Shown: piece after piece, positions 1-9,939 of the stretch | Layout: every line of letters starts with the position of its first letter | Numbering within the stretch: position 1 is the stretch's first letter | Source of the DNA: Zingiber officinale | Taxonomy: Eukaryota > Streptophyta > Magnoliopsida > Zingiberales > Zingiberaceae | Assembly (NCBI RefSeq): GCF_018446385.1 | Contig: NC_055999.1 | Span: 84,548,281-84,612,280 of the forward strand | Direction of reading: 5' to 3' | DNA: 64,000 nucleotides | Translations under genes and position numbers: made by a program | Notes under the pieces: model-generated | Told to the model about the DNA's origin: nothing | Seen by the model: the letters and a program-made list of their open reading frames with translations, nothing else | Databases searched by the model: none

Positions 1-1
1 T

Positions 2-676
2 CGTTGCTATAACTGCAACGAAGAAGGGCACATCAAGGATGACTGCCCGAAATTAAAGAGCAAGCAGAAAGAAAAGGAAAAGGTCAAGTACAAGAAGCCA
101 GAATCCTCCAAACACAAGAACCTGAAGGCCACTTGGTCAGATTCATCGTCTTCTGAATCAGACATCGAAGCCTTCTCGGGGTTAGCGCTAATGGCTAACC
201 ATCAGATTGAAGAAGAGTCAAGCTCAGAGATGAGCATAGATGAAGGGGGAGGAACATCAGAAGAGGAAAGCTGCAGTGAAGGGGGAGCCTCACCAAGTCA
301 GGTAAGTAAGGTACATAATTTAACCCTGACTCAGTCTTTTCACTTTATTAAGTCTCTTTCTAAAGACTTATTCAAATTAGAAATAGAAAATGCTGAATTG
401 AAATTGAACCTAGCAAAAGCATGTCCACTAGAAATGTATGATAATCTAAAATTAGAAAATGAAAAATTAAAAGTTGAAATTGAAAAATTGAAAGATAGTG
501 CATGCTTAAATAAATTTCCAAAATCAAAATTAAGAATTTATGGAAAATTGAACTGGTATATAAGAAAACATCAGGGCCAACTTAGAAGAATACCTAAAGG
601 ATATGTACCCCCTAAGTTTTTGACCAACCCTGTAGGAAGGAATCTTTATTGGGTTTCTAAATCTTTGCTAGTTTAA
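2..676 (+). CDS. SIRE-type Ty1-copia gag, C-terminal part
   Basis: The frame is open from base 2 to a stop at 674-676, so the N-terminus lies outside the window. It begins with a retroviral-type zinc knuckle (C-x2-C-x4-H-x4-C, first residues CYNCNEEGH). A Lys-rich stretch, an acidic Ser/Glu-rich segment and a Leu/Glu/Lys-rich coiled coil (roughly residues 115-165) follow. The last part resembles the gag-to-protease linker of SIRE/Maximus copia elements and matches the layout of the intact gag at 36355-38028. Gag packages element RNA into virus-like particles. No protease, integrase or RT follows before the polypurine tract, so this copy ends after gag, as its relative does. The element assignment is firm; that this copy is non-autonomous is inferred because the 5' part is not visible. 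Confidence 0.75.
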   Translation, partial: RCYNCNEEGHIKDDCPKLKSKQKEKEKVKYKKPESSKHKNLKATWSDSSSSESDIEAFSGLALMANHQIEEESSSEMSIDEGGGTSEEESCSEGGASPSQVSKVHNLTLTQSFHFIKSLSKDLFKLEIENAELKLNLAKACPLEMYDNLKLENEKLKVEIEKLKDSACLNKFPKSKLRIYGKLNWYIRKHQGQLRRIPKGYVPPKFLTNPVGRNLYWVSKSLLV

Positions 677-1267
677 AATTTTCTTTTAGCTAAAAGCTTA
701 CAGTGAGAAAATTAAACATTGAGTTTCTTTATGGAAGCTTTGTCTAAGGAAGTGGTTGTTGCTCCAATAACCAAGAAGGTCTAGTGCCTCGCCACGACCT
801 GGAAGCCGAAATATCGAAATAAAAATGTTTAATTAACTTTCTGATAAAAGCATTAAAATTAGAATTAACAAATGCTTTGAAAAGTTTTTAAACATTTCCT
901 TAGAATTTCTTTAAAAAATTTTTAAATTATCTAGAAAAATGTCTCTTGAAAGTTTTACTTAGAATTTTTTTTAAAAAAATTCATTTTTTCTTAGATTTTC
1001 TTTAAATTCATCTTGCTCAAAAAATTTTCTAACTTAAAATTTGCTAAATATTTTTTAAATCATTTTTTTCCCTTCTTATTATCCCGTTTTTGCTGTGATC
1101 AAAGGGGGAGAGAGAAGTAGTACAAGTTTAGGGGGAGAGAATTTTTTTTAGTAGTTACAATTTTATTTAATTCAAACTAATGCCTAACATGTTAGTGTAG
1201 TAATTTTATTTTAAATTACTATTTTGTCTATTTTTAACCCTAATTTGAACTTGGGTTGATGCACATC
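677..1267 (+). other. 3' noncoding part of the gag-only copia element
   Basis: This A/T-rich stretch lies between the gag stop and the polypurine tract. It has no usable ORF and nothing resembling protease, integrase, RT or RNase H. Short runs of GGGGGAGA recur at about 1104-1140, similar to the stretch before the 3' LTR of the element at 34826-43364. Confidence 0.6.
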
Positions 1268-1281
1268 AAAAAGGGGGAGAT
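1268..1281 (+). promoter_or_regulatory. Polypurine tract of the copia element
   Basis: A purine run (AAAAAGGGGGAGAT) lies immediately before the TG that starts the LTR. It primes plus-strand DNA synthesis. The same tract occurs at 42108-42121 before another SIRE-type 3' LTR. Confidence 0.8.
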
Positions 1282-2192
1282 TGTTGGACCCCGTGATCTT
1301 TTGATGTGATCAACCAAGTTGGTTAGGTCCTGTTGTGTGTTTAATCTATGTGTCTGAGTGTGCAAGAGCTTAGGAGCGCAGGAAGTCGAGCGGAAGACGT
1401 AGCTAGCGAGAAGCACGGCACGGGAAAGGAGCCGACGGGCTCGGTACGTCCGAAGGACGAGAGAGCTGCGGAAGAGTACACCGGTGGGCGAGAAGAATGT
1501 GCGCGGTGTTCGAGGGACGTTAAGACGGGGAGGAAGGCTACTCGAGGAAGGCCGGAAATTGGGTTCGGGTGAACCCTATTTCGGTTGGCCAAAATCACCC
1601 AATCTCATGGAGCTACGGAAGTCAAAGCAAGGCGAAAGGATGCTGGAAATAGATATTAAGGCACCTCAAGCCAGTACTGGAGGCGCCTCCATTTGCCTTG
1701 GAGGCGCCTCAAGCTTGAAGGCGCCTTCAGACTTGATGAAGGCGCCTTCAACTGGTCAAAAGTGATCGTTTGCGCTGCGGATAAAGTTTTATCCGCCCAC
1801 TCGATGGAGGCGCCTTGGACCCCTGTTGGAGGCGCCTCGGACCCTCGAGATCAGATTTCCAGAGGCTATTTAAAGGCCCCTGGAACTAGGAATTCAACAT
1901 CAATTGTGTATTCAACTCTGTAACAACTTCCTAGCAATAGTTCTGAGCCGTTAGTGTGTAAAAGGCTTCTCCGCCTTCAGCAAAGGAGATCTTCTACTGC
2001 GCTTTTTTTACTGCCCTGGATTAACAACCCTCTTGGTTGTAACCAGGTTAAATTCCTGTCTTCTTGTTTCTTTATTGCCTCATTATTTTATTTACTATTG
2101 CACTATTTGAGTTGAAAGTATGAGGAGGGTATAGTGTTAATTTTTCAGAAGCAATTCACCCCCCCCCTCTTGCCTCCGCTGCACCTACACCA
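1282..2192 (+). repeat. 3' LTR of the gag-only SIRE-type element
   Basis: The LTR starts TGTTGG directly after the polypurine tract and ends near ACACCA at 2192, giving about 911 bp. It contains six GGCGCC palindromes between about 1680 and 1835, a TATA-like TATTTAAA near 1868, and the poly-C stretch typical of this LTR family at about 2158-2167. The 3' boundary rests on the TG...CA rule and the poly-C context, because the partner LTR lies outside the window. Confidence 0.7.
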
Positions 2193-2960
2193 TGATCTGT
2201 TGGAACTCCTCATGCCTAACATCAGGTCAACCTTGACCTCCTGAGACTTCTTCGCTAAGTGTCCGGTCAACCCTTTAACCCACTTGGACTTTCTTCTCGT
2301 GCCAAGTGTCCGGTTAACCTTGACCCACTTGGACTTACCGTCTCATGCCAAGTGTCCAGTCCTCCATGACCTACTTGGACTTCCACCAAATGTCCAATCA
2401 ACATTAACTCATCTGGATTTCCTTGTGCCAAGTATCCGGTCAATGTTTTGACCTACTTGGGCTTCCCAACACCAGGTGTCCGGTCAACCTAGACTCACCT
2501 GGACCTCCACGTGTCTGGCTTCACTCACCAGGTCTTTCCTTCTACCTAACTTTACTCACTTGGGCTTTCCATCTGCCTAGTTTTACTCACTAGGATTTTG
2601 ACCTAGCTTCACTCACTAGGGCTTTCCATCTACCTGGCTTCACTCGCTAGGGTTTTAACCTGGCTTCACTCGCCAGGATTTTCCCACTGCCCGACTTCAT
2701 TCACCGGGACTTTCACCTACCTAGCTTCACTCACTAGGTCATTCACCTGGCTTCACTTACTAGGATTTTCCAACTGCCTAACTTCACTCACTAGGTCTTT
2801 CACCTGGCTTCACTCACAAAGTTTTTTAACTATCTAGCTTCACTCACTAGGTCTTTCACATGACTTCACTCACCAGGATTTTCCCTTCCCTTACCTCCAG
2901 TTAGGACTTTCTCAGTTAATTATCCGGTCAACTTTGACCTAGTTGACTCTTCTTCAATCA
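2193..2960. repeat. Degenerate minisatellite (CCGGTCAACCTTGACC family)
   Basis: Dozens of imperfect copies of two related motifs fill this stretch. At 2220-2520 the motif is roughly GTCCGGTCAACCTTGACC followed by CACTTGGACTT, with a period near 50-60 bp. At 2520-2890 it is CTTCACTCACTAGG followed by TTTCACCTGG, with a period near 25-50 bp. No coding capacity is visible. The reverse complement resembles the AAGTCC...AGG boxes in the LTRs at 34950-35170, so it may derive from LTR sequence. Confidence 0.65.
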
Positions 2961-3688
2961 AACTGATCAGTCCTTGACCAAAGGGAAATTGTATCAACAA
3001 TCTTTCCAATTGGATGATTGCATCTACAATCTCTATGTATTGTCAAACATCGAAACCCAAACATCAAAACTCAAACTTGAGTCAACTCAAGCTTAGTCAA
3101 CCTAGTCAATCTAACCCAGGAAATATTACACCACTAACAACAAGAAACATGAATGCAAATAAAAATGAAAGTAAAAATAACTTTACAATAAAAATCTTAC
3201 TTTCTTTTGCTCTTTTTTCACTTTGGATTGCCTTTTAGAGGTGGAAAATGTAGCAACACTTCTCCAAATTCTCAAGAACCGGCTATGAAGATCTCTTCAA
3301 AATCCTTCTTTTATAGCCTTTTAGTCGGGGTTGATTTTTGTTTGATGGTTAACTAATCTTACTCATCAATCGATTTCCCTATCGAATCAGATTATCTTGC
3401 AGAACAACTCTTTGTTCGCCTGTTTAATCATCATCAGTTGACTCATAAATGCTATAATCGACTGATCATGAATAGTCGAATCCCAATTGACTAATATCAA
3501 ACATCAGTCGACTGGTGTCATCAATCAAATTGAGCAGTCGATTGATTTTGAAACTTCTATATGCTGCTATAGTGTTTATTAGTTGATTGGGCTACTGTAG
3601 CAGTACTGTAGCAACCATATTTTTTTTTTTTAAGGTTTTAAGGTTTTGCAACCATTAATCGATTGATACACCTTATCAATGACTAATA
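2961..3688. other. Noncoding stretch with CAGTCGACTG-like palindromes
   Basis: No gene is supported here. From about 3420 to 3600 there are repeated variants of the palindrome CAGTCGACTG and of ATCGATTGAT. The pattern resembles the palindrome clusters in SIRE-type LTR U3 regions of this window, so this may be an old LTR remnant in reverse orientation. That is an inference. Confidence 0.35.
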
Positions 3689-4298
3689 TGTAGGATCGAA
3701 AAGAATTTAGATATCTCTACAATTGCATAATATTGTCCACTTTGGGCCTAAGCCCTTATGGTTTTGCTCTTGGGTTCTACCCAAAAGGCCTCATGGCAAT
3801 GGAGATATCTTTTCTCTTATAAACCCATGATATTTCCCAAGTGTTTTCAATGTGGGACTATGTTTGTAACCTTGCAACCCCAACACGGCTTCCCACGTCC
3901 GATCATCCGACCTACTAGGACTTCCTTGCCTAGCCGCAATTAGAACTTCTTGCCTGGTGTCTGATCCTCTTGATCCGAACATAGGAGCCCTCACTTTCTT
4001 TGTTCGAGGTCAATATTGTACCCACATGACTCAATCAGACCATAGCTCTTGTGCACAGTCGGCGGTTAAACATTTTGGCAGCCCGGGCTCTGATACCAAT
4101 TGTTGTGCCCAAAGGATGCCCACATATCTCCACAATGACATGATATTGTCCATTTTGGGTCTGGACCCTCATGGCTTTGCTCTTGGGCTCTTCCCAAAAG
4201 GCCTCATCCCAATGAAGATATTTTTTCTCTTATAAACCCATGATCTTTCCCATGTGTTTTCAATGTGGGACTATGTTTGCAACCTTGCAACCCCAACA
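3689..4298 (-). mobile_element. Complete TRIM retrotransposon, copy 1
   Basis: Two LTRs of about 197 bp (3689-3885 and 4101-4298) flank a short internal region without coding capacity. The reverse complement of the initiator-methionine tRNA primer site (GCTCTGATACCA) lies at 4087-4098, two bases from the 5' LTR of this minus-strand element. The 5-bp sequence TAATA flanks both ends (3684-3688 and 4299-4303), a target-site duplication. The LTRs start TGTTG and carry TTTATAAGAG as a likely TATA box. The purine tract expected before the 3' LTR is mostly lost, unlike in copy 2 at 46827. TRIMs encode nothing and depend on other elements for movement. Confidence 0.9.
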
Positions 4299-4303
4299 TA
4301 ATA

Positions 4304-4860
4304 CTCCTGTTGTAGTTTACGAAAGTTAAATTCTCATCTTATTTGGTATGTAGTTAACCTCAACCTACTAGAACTTCTTTTGCTCGACATCCAGTCAACC
4401 TTAACCTATTGAGACTTCTCGTTGCTTAGCATCCAGTGAACCTTGACTTGCCAGGACTTCCTCGTTGCTTAGTATCTGTTCAATCTTAATCTCTTGGGAA
4501 TTTTCATTGTCTGACATTTAATCAACCTTAATGACTTGCCAAGACTTCACACCTAATGCCAACTCCTAATTGGATTTTCGACTATTAAATGTCCAGTCAT
4601 TTATGACCCACCTGAGCTTTAATCTTGTCAACTACCTGTTGAACTTTCAATTACTGAGTGTCTGGTCAACTGTGATCCACTTGAACTTTGCGTATCGTGC
4701 CAACTCCATATTGGATTTGTGACCGTCAAGTGTCTGGTCGATCATGACCCATTTGAACTTTTCATATTTTGTGAAGTATTCAGTTAATCTTGATATACTT
4801 AATATCTCACTCAACCGATTAATATATTAGTTAAATATCGAAACTTCAACTTGAGTTAAT
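4304..4860. repeat. Continuation of the degenerate minisatellite
   Basis: The CCGGTCAACCTTGACC / CACTTGAACTT motifs resume after the TRIM, more diverged than at 2193-2960. The TRIM and the 2961-3688 block appear to interrupt one older array. Confidence 0.5.
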
Positions 4861-6285
4861 TCGAGATTGGTCAATCTGATCAATTTTGATCTGAGGTCGA
4901 TTTCATATTATTTTTTTTATTTTTGATATTTGATAATATATTTAAGTGAGGTTAAAATAGTAGTCTAACATCTTATTTCTTGTTTTCTAAGTGAATCCTT
5001 CATTTGAGAGTGGCGAAGTATTTTGAATGATAGTAAAGCTATATTATTAAAAGTAGAAAGTTTACTTTGGAATGCACTAGCAACGATATTGAGAGATTAG
5101 CAGATCATTTCTTGATGTTGGTCAACGATAAGAGTGGTAAGGTGTGGAATTAGCAGTCAAAGGGTTCTTCTGGGTGCGCATGTTCAGCTTGAGAATGATG
5201 AAGTAATCAAGATTTCCTTTTGGCATGCCAACAAATACCACACATGGACACCGATGTGGCCTCGTCATCTTTTCCACCTTCCTGGAAGCTACCTTTGTCG
5301 CTGTTTCCAAGGAAGGTCCAATCTTGTCTATCTCTATCAGGAACTGAACTAGTCGAGGCTTGCTTTTTGCATGCCAACAAAGGTCACACATGGACACCGA
5401 TGTGGCCTCGGAATCTTTTCCACCTTCCCGGAAGCTACATTTGTCGCTATAACCATGTTCTTCTTCACTCGTAATCCTCTCCTCCAATGATTAATTCTCG
5501 GTAAGCACGTATTCTTTTAAAAAAAAAAAAAAAATCTCTCATCTCTAATCCGTGATTTATATTTCTTCATATAATTTTAAAACAGACTATAAGAGATGTT
5601 GAAAATACATATATTCACTTTTTGATAATAAAAATAAAAAAAATAAAATTATCATCTTAACGGCTTCTCTAGAGTGATCCCCCACTATTTGAAAGGAAAA
5701 TAAATCACGAGAGATTTCACCTAACGATAATAGTACATATAAGAAGGGATTGAGACAACTAACAAAACATTTTACACCCGTTAGAAATCGACCTCAGATC
5801 TATTGGCAATAGTACACTTACATGAACTAACTGCTCCAACATGTGGAGGTAAGCATAATCATCTTTTTCAACAACAACAGAAAAGGGGAGATTTGTTGGA
5901 AAATTAGTTTAAGGAACGTAGTTTGGTGAGTAATTAATCTTTATTTTCCAATAGTATTTCATGAGTAGATTATTGTATATTAATTTTTTGAGTGAATGAG
6001 AAATTAATATCTAAGATTTTTTAAGTAATGATGGATTGTTTTGATATTAATTATCAGACAAAAATATTGACTTGTACATGAGCTAGATTCATGAACACGA
6101 ATGATGGTGTCTCTTTTCACCTAATTTGGCCCCTTCATTCTTTCCTCCTCTTTAAGTGGTGGTTCTAGAGTATCCTCTGAGAGATGAGACCTGGAGATCA
6201 ACTAGCATCAGTTGGGGGTCAATATTGTCGGTGTTGCCCCTCTAATGGTGAAGTTTGTGAAGGGACAAAGAGGAGCATTGTTACG
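4861..6285. other. Noncoding stretch with a partial tandem duplication
   Basis: No recognisable gene. A segment of about 80 bp at 5222-5301 is repeated imperfectly at 5369-5448, spacing 147 bp, within an open frame on the minus strand (5122-5487) that I do not recognise. At about 5881-5896 a purine run AAAAGGGGAGAT precedes TTGTTGG, which looks like a polypurine tract and LTR start, but no matching LTR partner was found. Confidence 0.4.
5222..5448. repeat. Two-copy direct repeat, 147-bp spacing
   Basis: The copies at 5222-5301 and 5369-5448 share long exact blocks such as CACATGGACACCGATGTGGC and differ by scattered substitutions. On the minus strand the repeated part would encode a short Cys-containing segment twice. 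Its function is unknown. Confidence 0.6.
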
Positions 6286-6492
6286 CTATCGCAAGTGCAC
6301 GGTTACATTATTAGTGATAAAAATATTGATCCTATAAGGACAGTTGATTAAATATTAGTTAACTTTGCACGGTAAATTATCTAGACGGTAGAAGGATGAG
6401 AAAAATATTGAGAGCTAAGATTGAGAAGGAGAGAGAGATAGTTGAGAAAACAAGAGAGAGAGAAGGACAAATAATCTTGAGAGGGGATGAGC
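6286..6492. repeat. Copy 1 of a repeat that flanks the CACTA element
   Basis: The sequence from GCAAGTGCACGG through ATCTAGACGG to the GAGAGAGA-rich stretch is homologous to 15575-15760 on the other side of the CACTA element. It resembles a common retroelement-derived fragment (AAAATATCGATCCCACAGGG type). No coding capacity is visible. Confidence 0.6.
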
Positions 6493-6495
6493 TTA

Positions 6496-7205
6496 CACTA
6501 AAAAAAATAAGACATTTTGGGACAAAATTAGGGACGAATTTTAAAAAAAAAATTCGTTGCAAAAATTTTAGGGACAAAATTTGGGACGAAAATTTTTTCG
6601 TCCCAAAATGGTTGATGCCAACTTTTGGAACGAATTAGGGATTGTTGTAAATTTGGGAACGAATTTGGGGACGAATTTGGCGACGAATAAAATTTTCGTC
6701 CCCAAATTCGTTGCAAAAAAGTATACAAATTTGCAACGAAAATTATTTTTGTTGCAAACTTAGGAACAAATTTGGGGACGAATTCACATAAATGTTCTGC
6801 CAAATTTGTCTCTATTTTTGCAACAAATTTGGGGACGAATTCGGTGACAAATTATATTTTGTTGCCAAATTTGTCCCTAATATTGCAACGAATTTGGGGA
6901 CAAATTCGGTGACAAAATTTTTTTTGTTGCCATTTTTGTTCCTAAGTTTGCAACGAATAATAAATTTGTTGCAAAACTGGCAACGAATTTGGCAACAAAA
7001 ACTTGCCAAATTCTTTGATAATCATAAGATCAATTTTCGTCCCAGAATTCGTCCCAGATTCTGGGACAAATTTTGGGACGAATTTTGTGGATTCGTCCCA
7101 GAATTCGTCCCAGAATCTGGGACGAATTCTGGGACGAAAATAATTTTATCCCAAATTACGATAGAATTGGGACAAATCATTTTCGTTGCCAAATTCGTCC
7201 CTATA
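6496..7205. repeat. Left subterminal repeats of the CACTA element
   Basis: About 700 bp is filled with GGGACGAAT, GCAACGAAT and their reverse complements, in both orientations and often as near-palindromes (for example 7034-7140). The open frames seen here are by-products of the repeat and are not counted as genes. Confidence 0.8.
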
Positions 7206-8905
7206 TCAAATATTTTTTCCAGCTTCAATTTATTTCTGCAATACAATCCAAATACATAAAAACCAAATTCAAATAACAAATAATATGCATTCAACACATC
7301 CTAATTTAACATTCAACACATCCTAATTTAACATTCAACACATCAACTCATAATTCAAAAAATATAAAGATTTCAACAAAGTTTATAAAATCCATCTTGT
7401 TCAACAAAGTTTACAAGTTCAACAACCCAATGTTTTATAAGTCCATCATCCATCCAACAACACTAAGAATACATATAGTCATCTTCGTGTGCCACAAAAT
7501 CTTTGATCCCCATCAAATCTCCTTTGCCTACATAACAACAAACAAATAAACTAGATTATGTGTAACAAGAAATATTGTAAATAGTATACGATATGGCCAT
7601 GTAAAAAGAATAATTGGAAACAAAACATAAATGTGAAATTCCTTAAACATTCTAATAAAAGCCCTAATTCTAATAAAAGTCATATTTACCAACGATATGA
7701 ATCATCCATGTCATAGCAACGGTAAATAAAATTATAAGCATTATTTTGAAGCTAAGTACATGTATCGTAACTATGATACAACCTAATATAATTGGCACAT
7801 CATATAGAGAGAAAAAGAGAGAGATCTTGTGAAGTATGGTATTAGGGTTCAAATTTTCTCACTTAGTTAACTTTATTTTTCATTTTAATTTGCTGAATTT
7901 ATAGTTTTGTCTTTGGTTGGTATTTAATGTAAACTAAAGGATGTTTAAAATAATTGTTCCTTTCATTGTGTTAACTAGTTGACAATTTCATATGAATAAC
8001 TTTAGCACATTTTTAACAACTCTTTGCAAAATATTAAGGTAGGAGGATGCATCGTTATCTAGTAAAGAATTTTAGAATAGTGTGATGTAATTCTAGATGA
8101 AATATAGAACTTTTATGTATCTATATAGTTTTGAGACTGTACATAGATCAAATTCAGAACTTTTATGCATCATTATCATTGAAGACAAAACAAGAAAGAG
8201 CAGCTTATCAAAAGAAGGAACACAATTAAACAACTATTTAAAGCTAACTTTAACATAATTATTTAAAGTTAACTTTATATAATTAAACAACTATAACATA
8301 ATTATTTAAAGCTAACTGTATATATAGATCAGTAAATGCATATTAATGAACTTAGGAATACCGAAAAGAGGTGAACAAATACAGCTGTCTTCAACTACAA
8401 TGAGATCACACCAAATTGAGACCTGCACAAACAACATTATCAAATCAGGACAAAAATAAAGTTAGAGTATTAGAGACTTCATTCATATTGCCTAGTTAGA
8501 GACTCCAAACGAACCTCTGGATTAGTAGCTCGAGAATCTCTATCAAAGTGCCTTCCTCTTTTTGTTCCTTTCTTCTTTTTATCTTTTTTACCCAAATCAT
8601 TGGATTCATGTGCCAAAGTATGAGAACCATTTGATATTATAGATTGCTCCAAATTTATGCATTTCAGATATAGAGTTTGCCAGACAAACATTTTCCTTCT
8701 TTGAATTACAATACAAGCATAACTCAAGTAAATAACAGAATATGAAACATAATTGAAACAGAGTAAAATTGAGTTCACATTTTCAAAGAATCAACAAAGC
8801 TCCTACAACAATATGTTATTTATTGCTTCCATGTACCACATGAACCCAGCCAAACAATAAACCAATTAAACAACGAATAAAATACAACTGAACCCCACAA
8901 CTTAC
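7206..8905. other. Unique internal part of the CACTA element
   Basis: This A/T-rich sequence carries a direct repeat of ACATCCTAATTTAACATTCA near 7292-7340. On the minus strand an open stretch inside 8479-8778 has a Lys-rich segment (GKKDKKKKGTKRGR) that could be a downstream exon of the gene fragment at 8906-9394. I do not recognise the product. Confidence 0.4.
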
Positions 8906-9394
8906 CTTGAACCTTCTGCACCTTCTTCCTGACCTATCCTTACAACCTTCACAATGTATACGGACTATAAGAACACATGTCTGCAATTGAAAACATGTAC
9001 TGATTAATACGCATGAAAGTCAATATTTTCTACAAATAATTCAATTCTCATTTCATTAAAAAATATAGAAACTAAAAATTAAAAACATATTATTGAAGAA
9101 ATCACAATGAAATCCTGAACAATGTACTTGGTGTTGATTTCTTAGCAAAGATTTGGATATACCATTTTGATTAGTCATCTCGTCAAAGAGTCTCTGAGTT
9201 ATCTGAAACGATTCTTAATAAATAAATGGCAAATCTAAAATCATTTAACTGAGCTCTTACTAGTTTCTAGAACTAAAACCCTCATCAACGATCTCTAACC
9301 CTTGCAGAATCGAGGACAAATAAAACTAACCTTATTCATTGGCTTTGTAGGATCGAGGAGTTATCTTGGATAGCCATAAACCAGGGAAACAATA
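8906..9394 (-). pseudogene. HMA-domain gene fragment (HIPP-like) carried in the CACTA element
   Basis: On the minus strand, 8980-8906 looks like an exon with an AG acceptor before it (TTGCAG) and a GTAAG donor after it. It translates TCVLIVRIHCEGCK, the beta strand and metal-binding CxxC loop of heavy-metal-associated isoprenylated plant proteins (family consensus vLkV-iHCegCk). After this loop the expected Lys/Val-rich helix is present only in another frame, so the exon carries a frameshift. A second candidate exon, 9394-9331, ends in codons for KPMNK followed by a GTTAG donor and could supply the N-terminus. Another possible exon near 9180-9220 makes the structure uncertain. Family proteins bind metals in the cytosol or at membranes. 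This copy is probably a transposon-captured, non-functional fragment. Confidence 0.42.
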
Positions 9395-9939
9395 CTGCAG
9401 AGGCAAATCAAGCATAAGAGAAGGCGCATATCAATGGTAAAGAGCAGAAAAGAGATCAATCCTAAGTCAAGTGCGAGAAATCAAACCAAATTTAGGAAAA
9501 CAAGCATGTTTTTATAGGAAACTTACATCAAGATGCTGCTGCATGATCTTGGGCTTCTTCTTCAACTGCAGAGGGAGACGGCGGTTAGCCACGGCAAGGC
9601 CCACGCCGGCGGCCAGATCCGAGAGAGGGAGATTCGAGAGCAGTGGGCTTACCAATCGAAAACCTTCCACGGCCGGAGATCAAGCGGTCGTCGCATATCA
9701 CGCCGCCATCGTCGGTTGGAGATGTGGCTGAAACCCTGGAAATCGCAGGTTGGAAGGGGAACGGGGGAGAAAGAAATGGGGAAGAAAACAAGAATCGGAA
9801 TGGGATATAGACATAGGGTTATTAGCATCAAAATTTTTTTGTTCCCAATTTCGACCCTAATCTGGGACGAATCCTGGATTCGTCCCAGAATTTATTTTTT
9901 TTTAATAAAAAAGGGAAAAAATCAAAAGGAATAAATACA
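9395..9939 (-). other. GC-rich leader region of the captured gene fragment
   Basis: The stretch 9560-9770 is much richer in G+C than its surroundings and looks like the promoter and 5' leader of a plant gene read on the minus strand. Two splice-like units are visible: a GTAAG donor near 9654-9650, and an exon near 9568-9530 bounded by CTCTGCAG and GTAAGT. No clean start codon could be fixed. Confidence 0.35.

Noticed and set aside
5881-5900. Polypurine-like run followed by TTGTTGG, as at a 3' LTR start
   Set aside because: No matching LTR, primer site or element body could be found on either side, so it is noted but not called as an element.
6396-7297. Several overlapping open frames rich in the peptide patterns GTNLGTN and FVPKFVP
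   Set aside because: They are translations of the GGGACGAAT / ATTCGTCCC transposon terminal repeats in different frames and appear on both strands at once.
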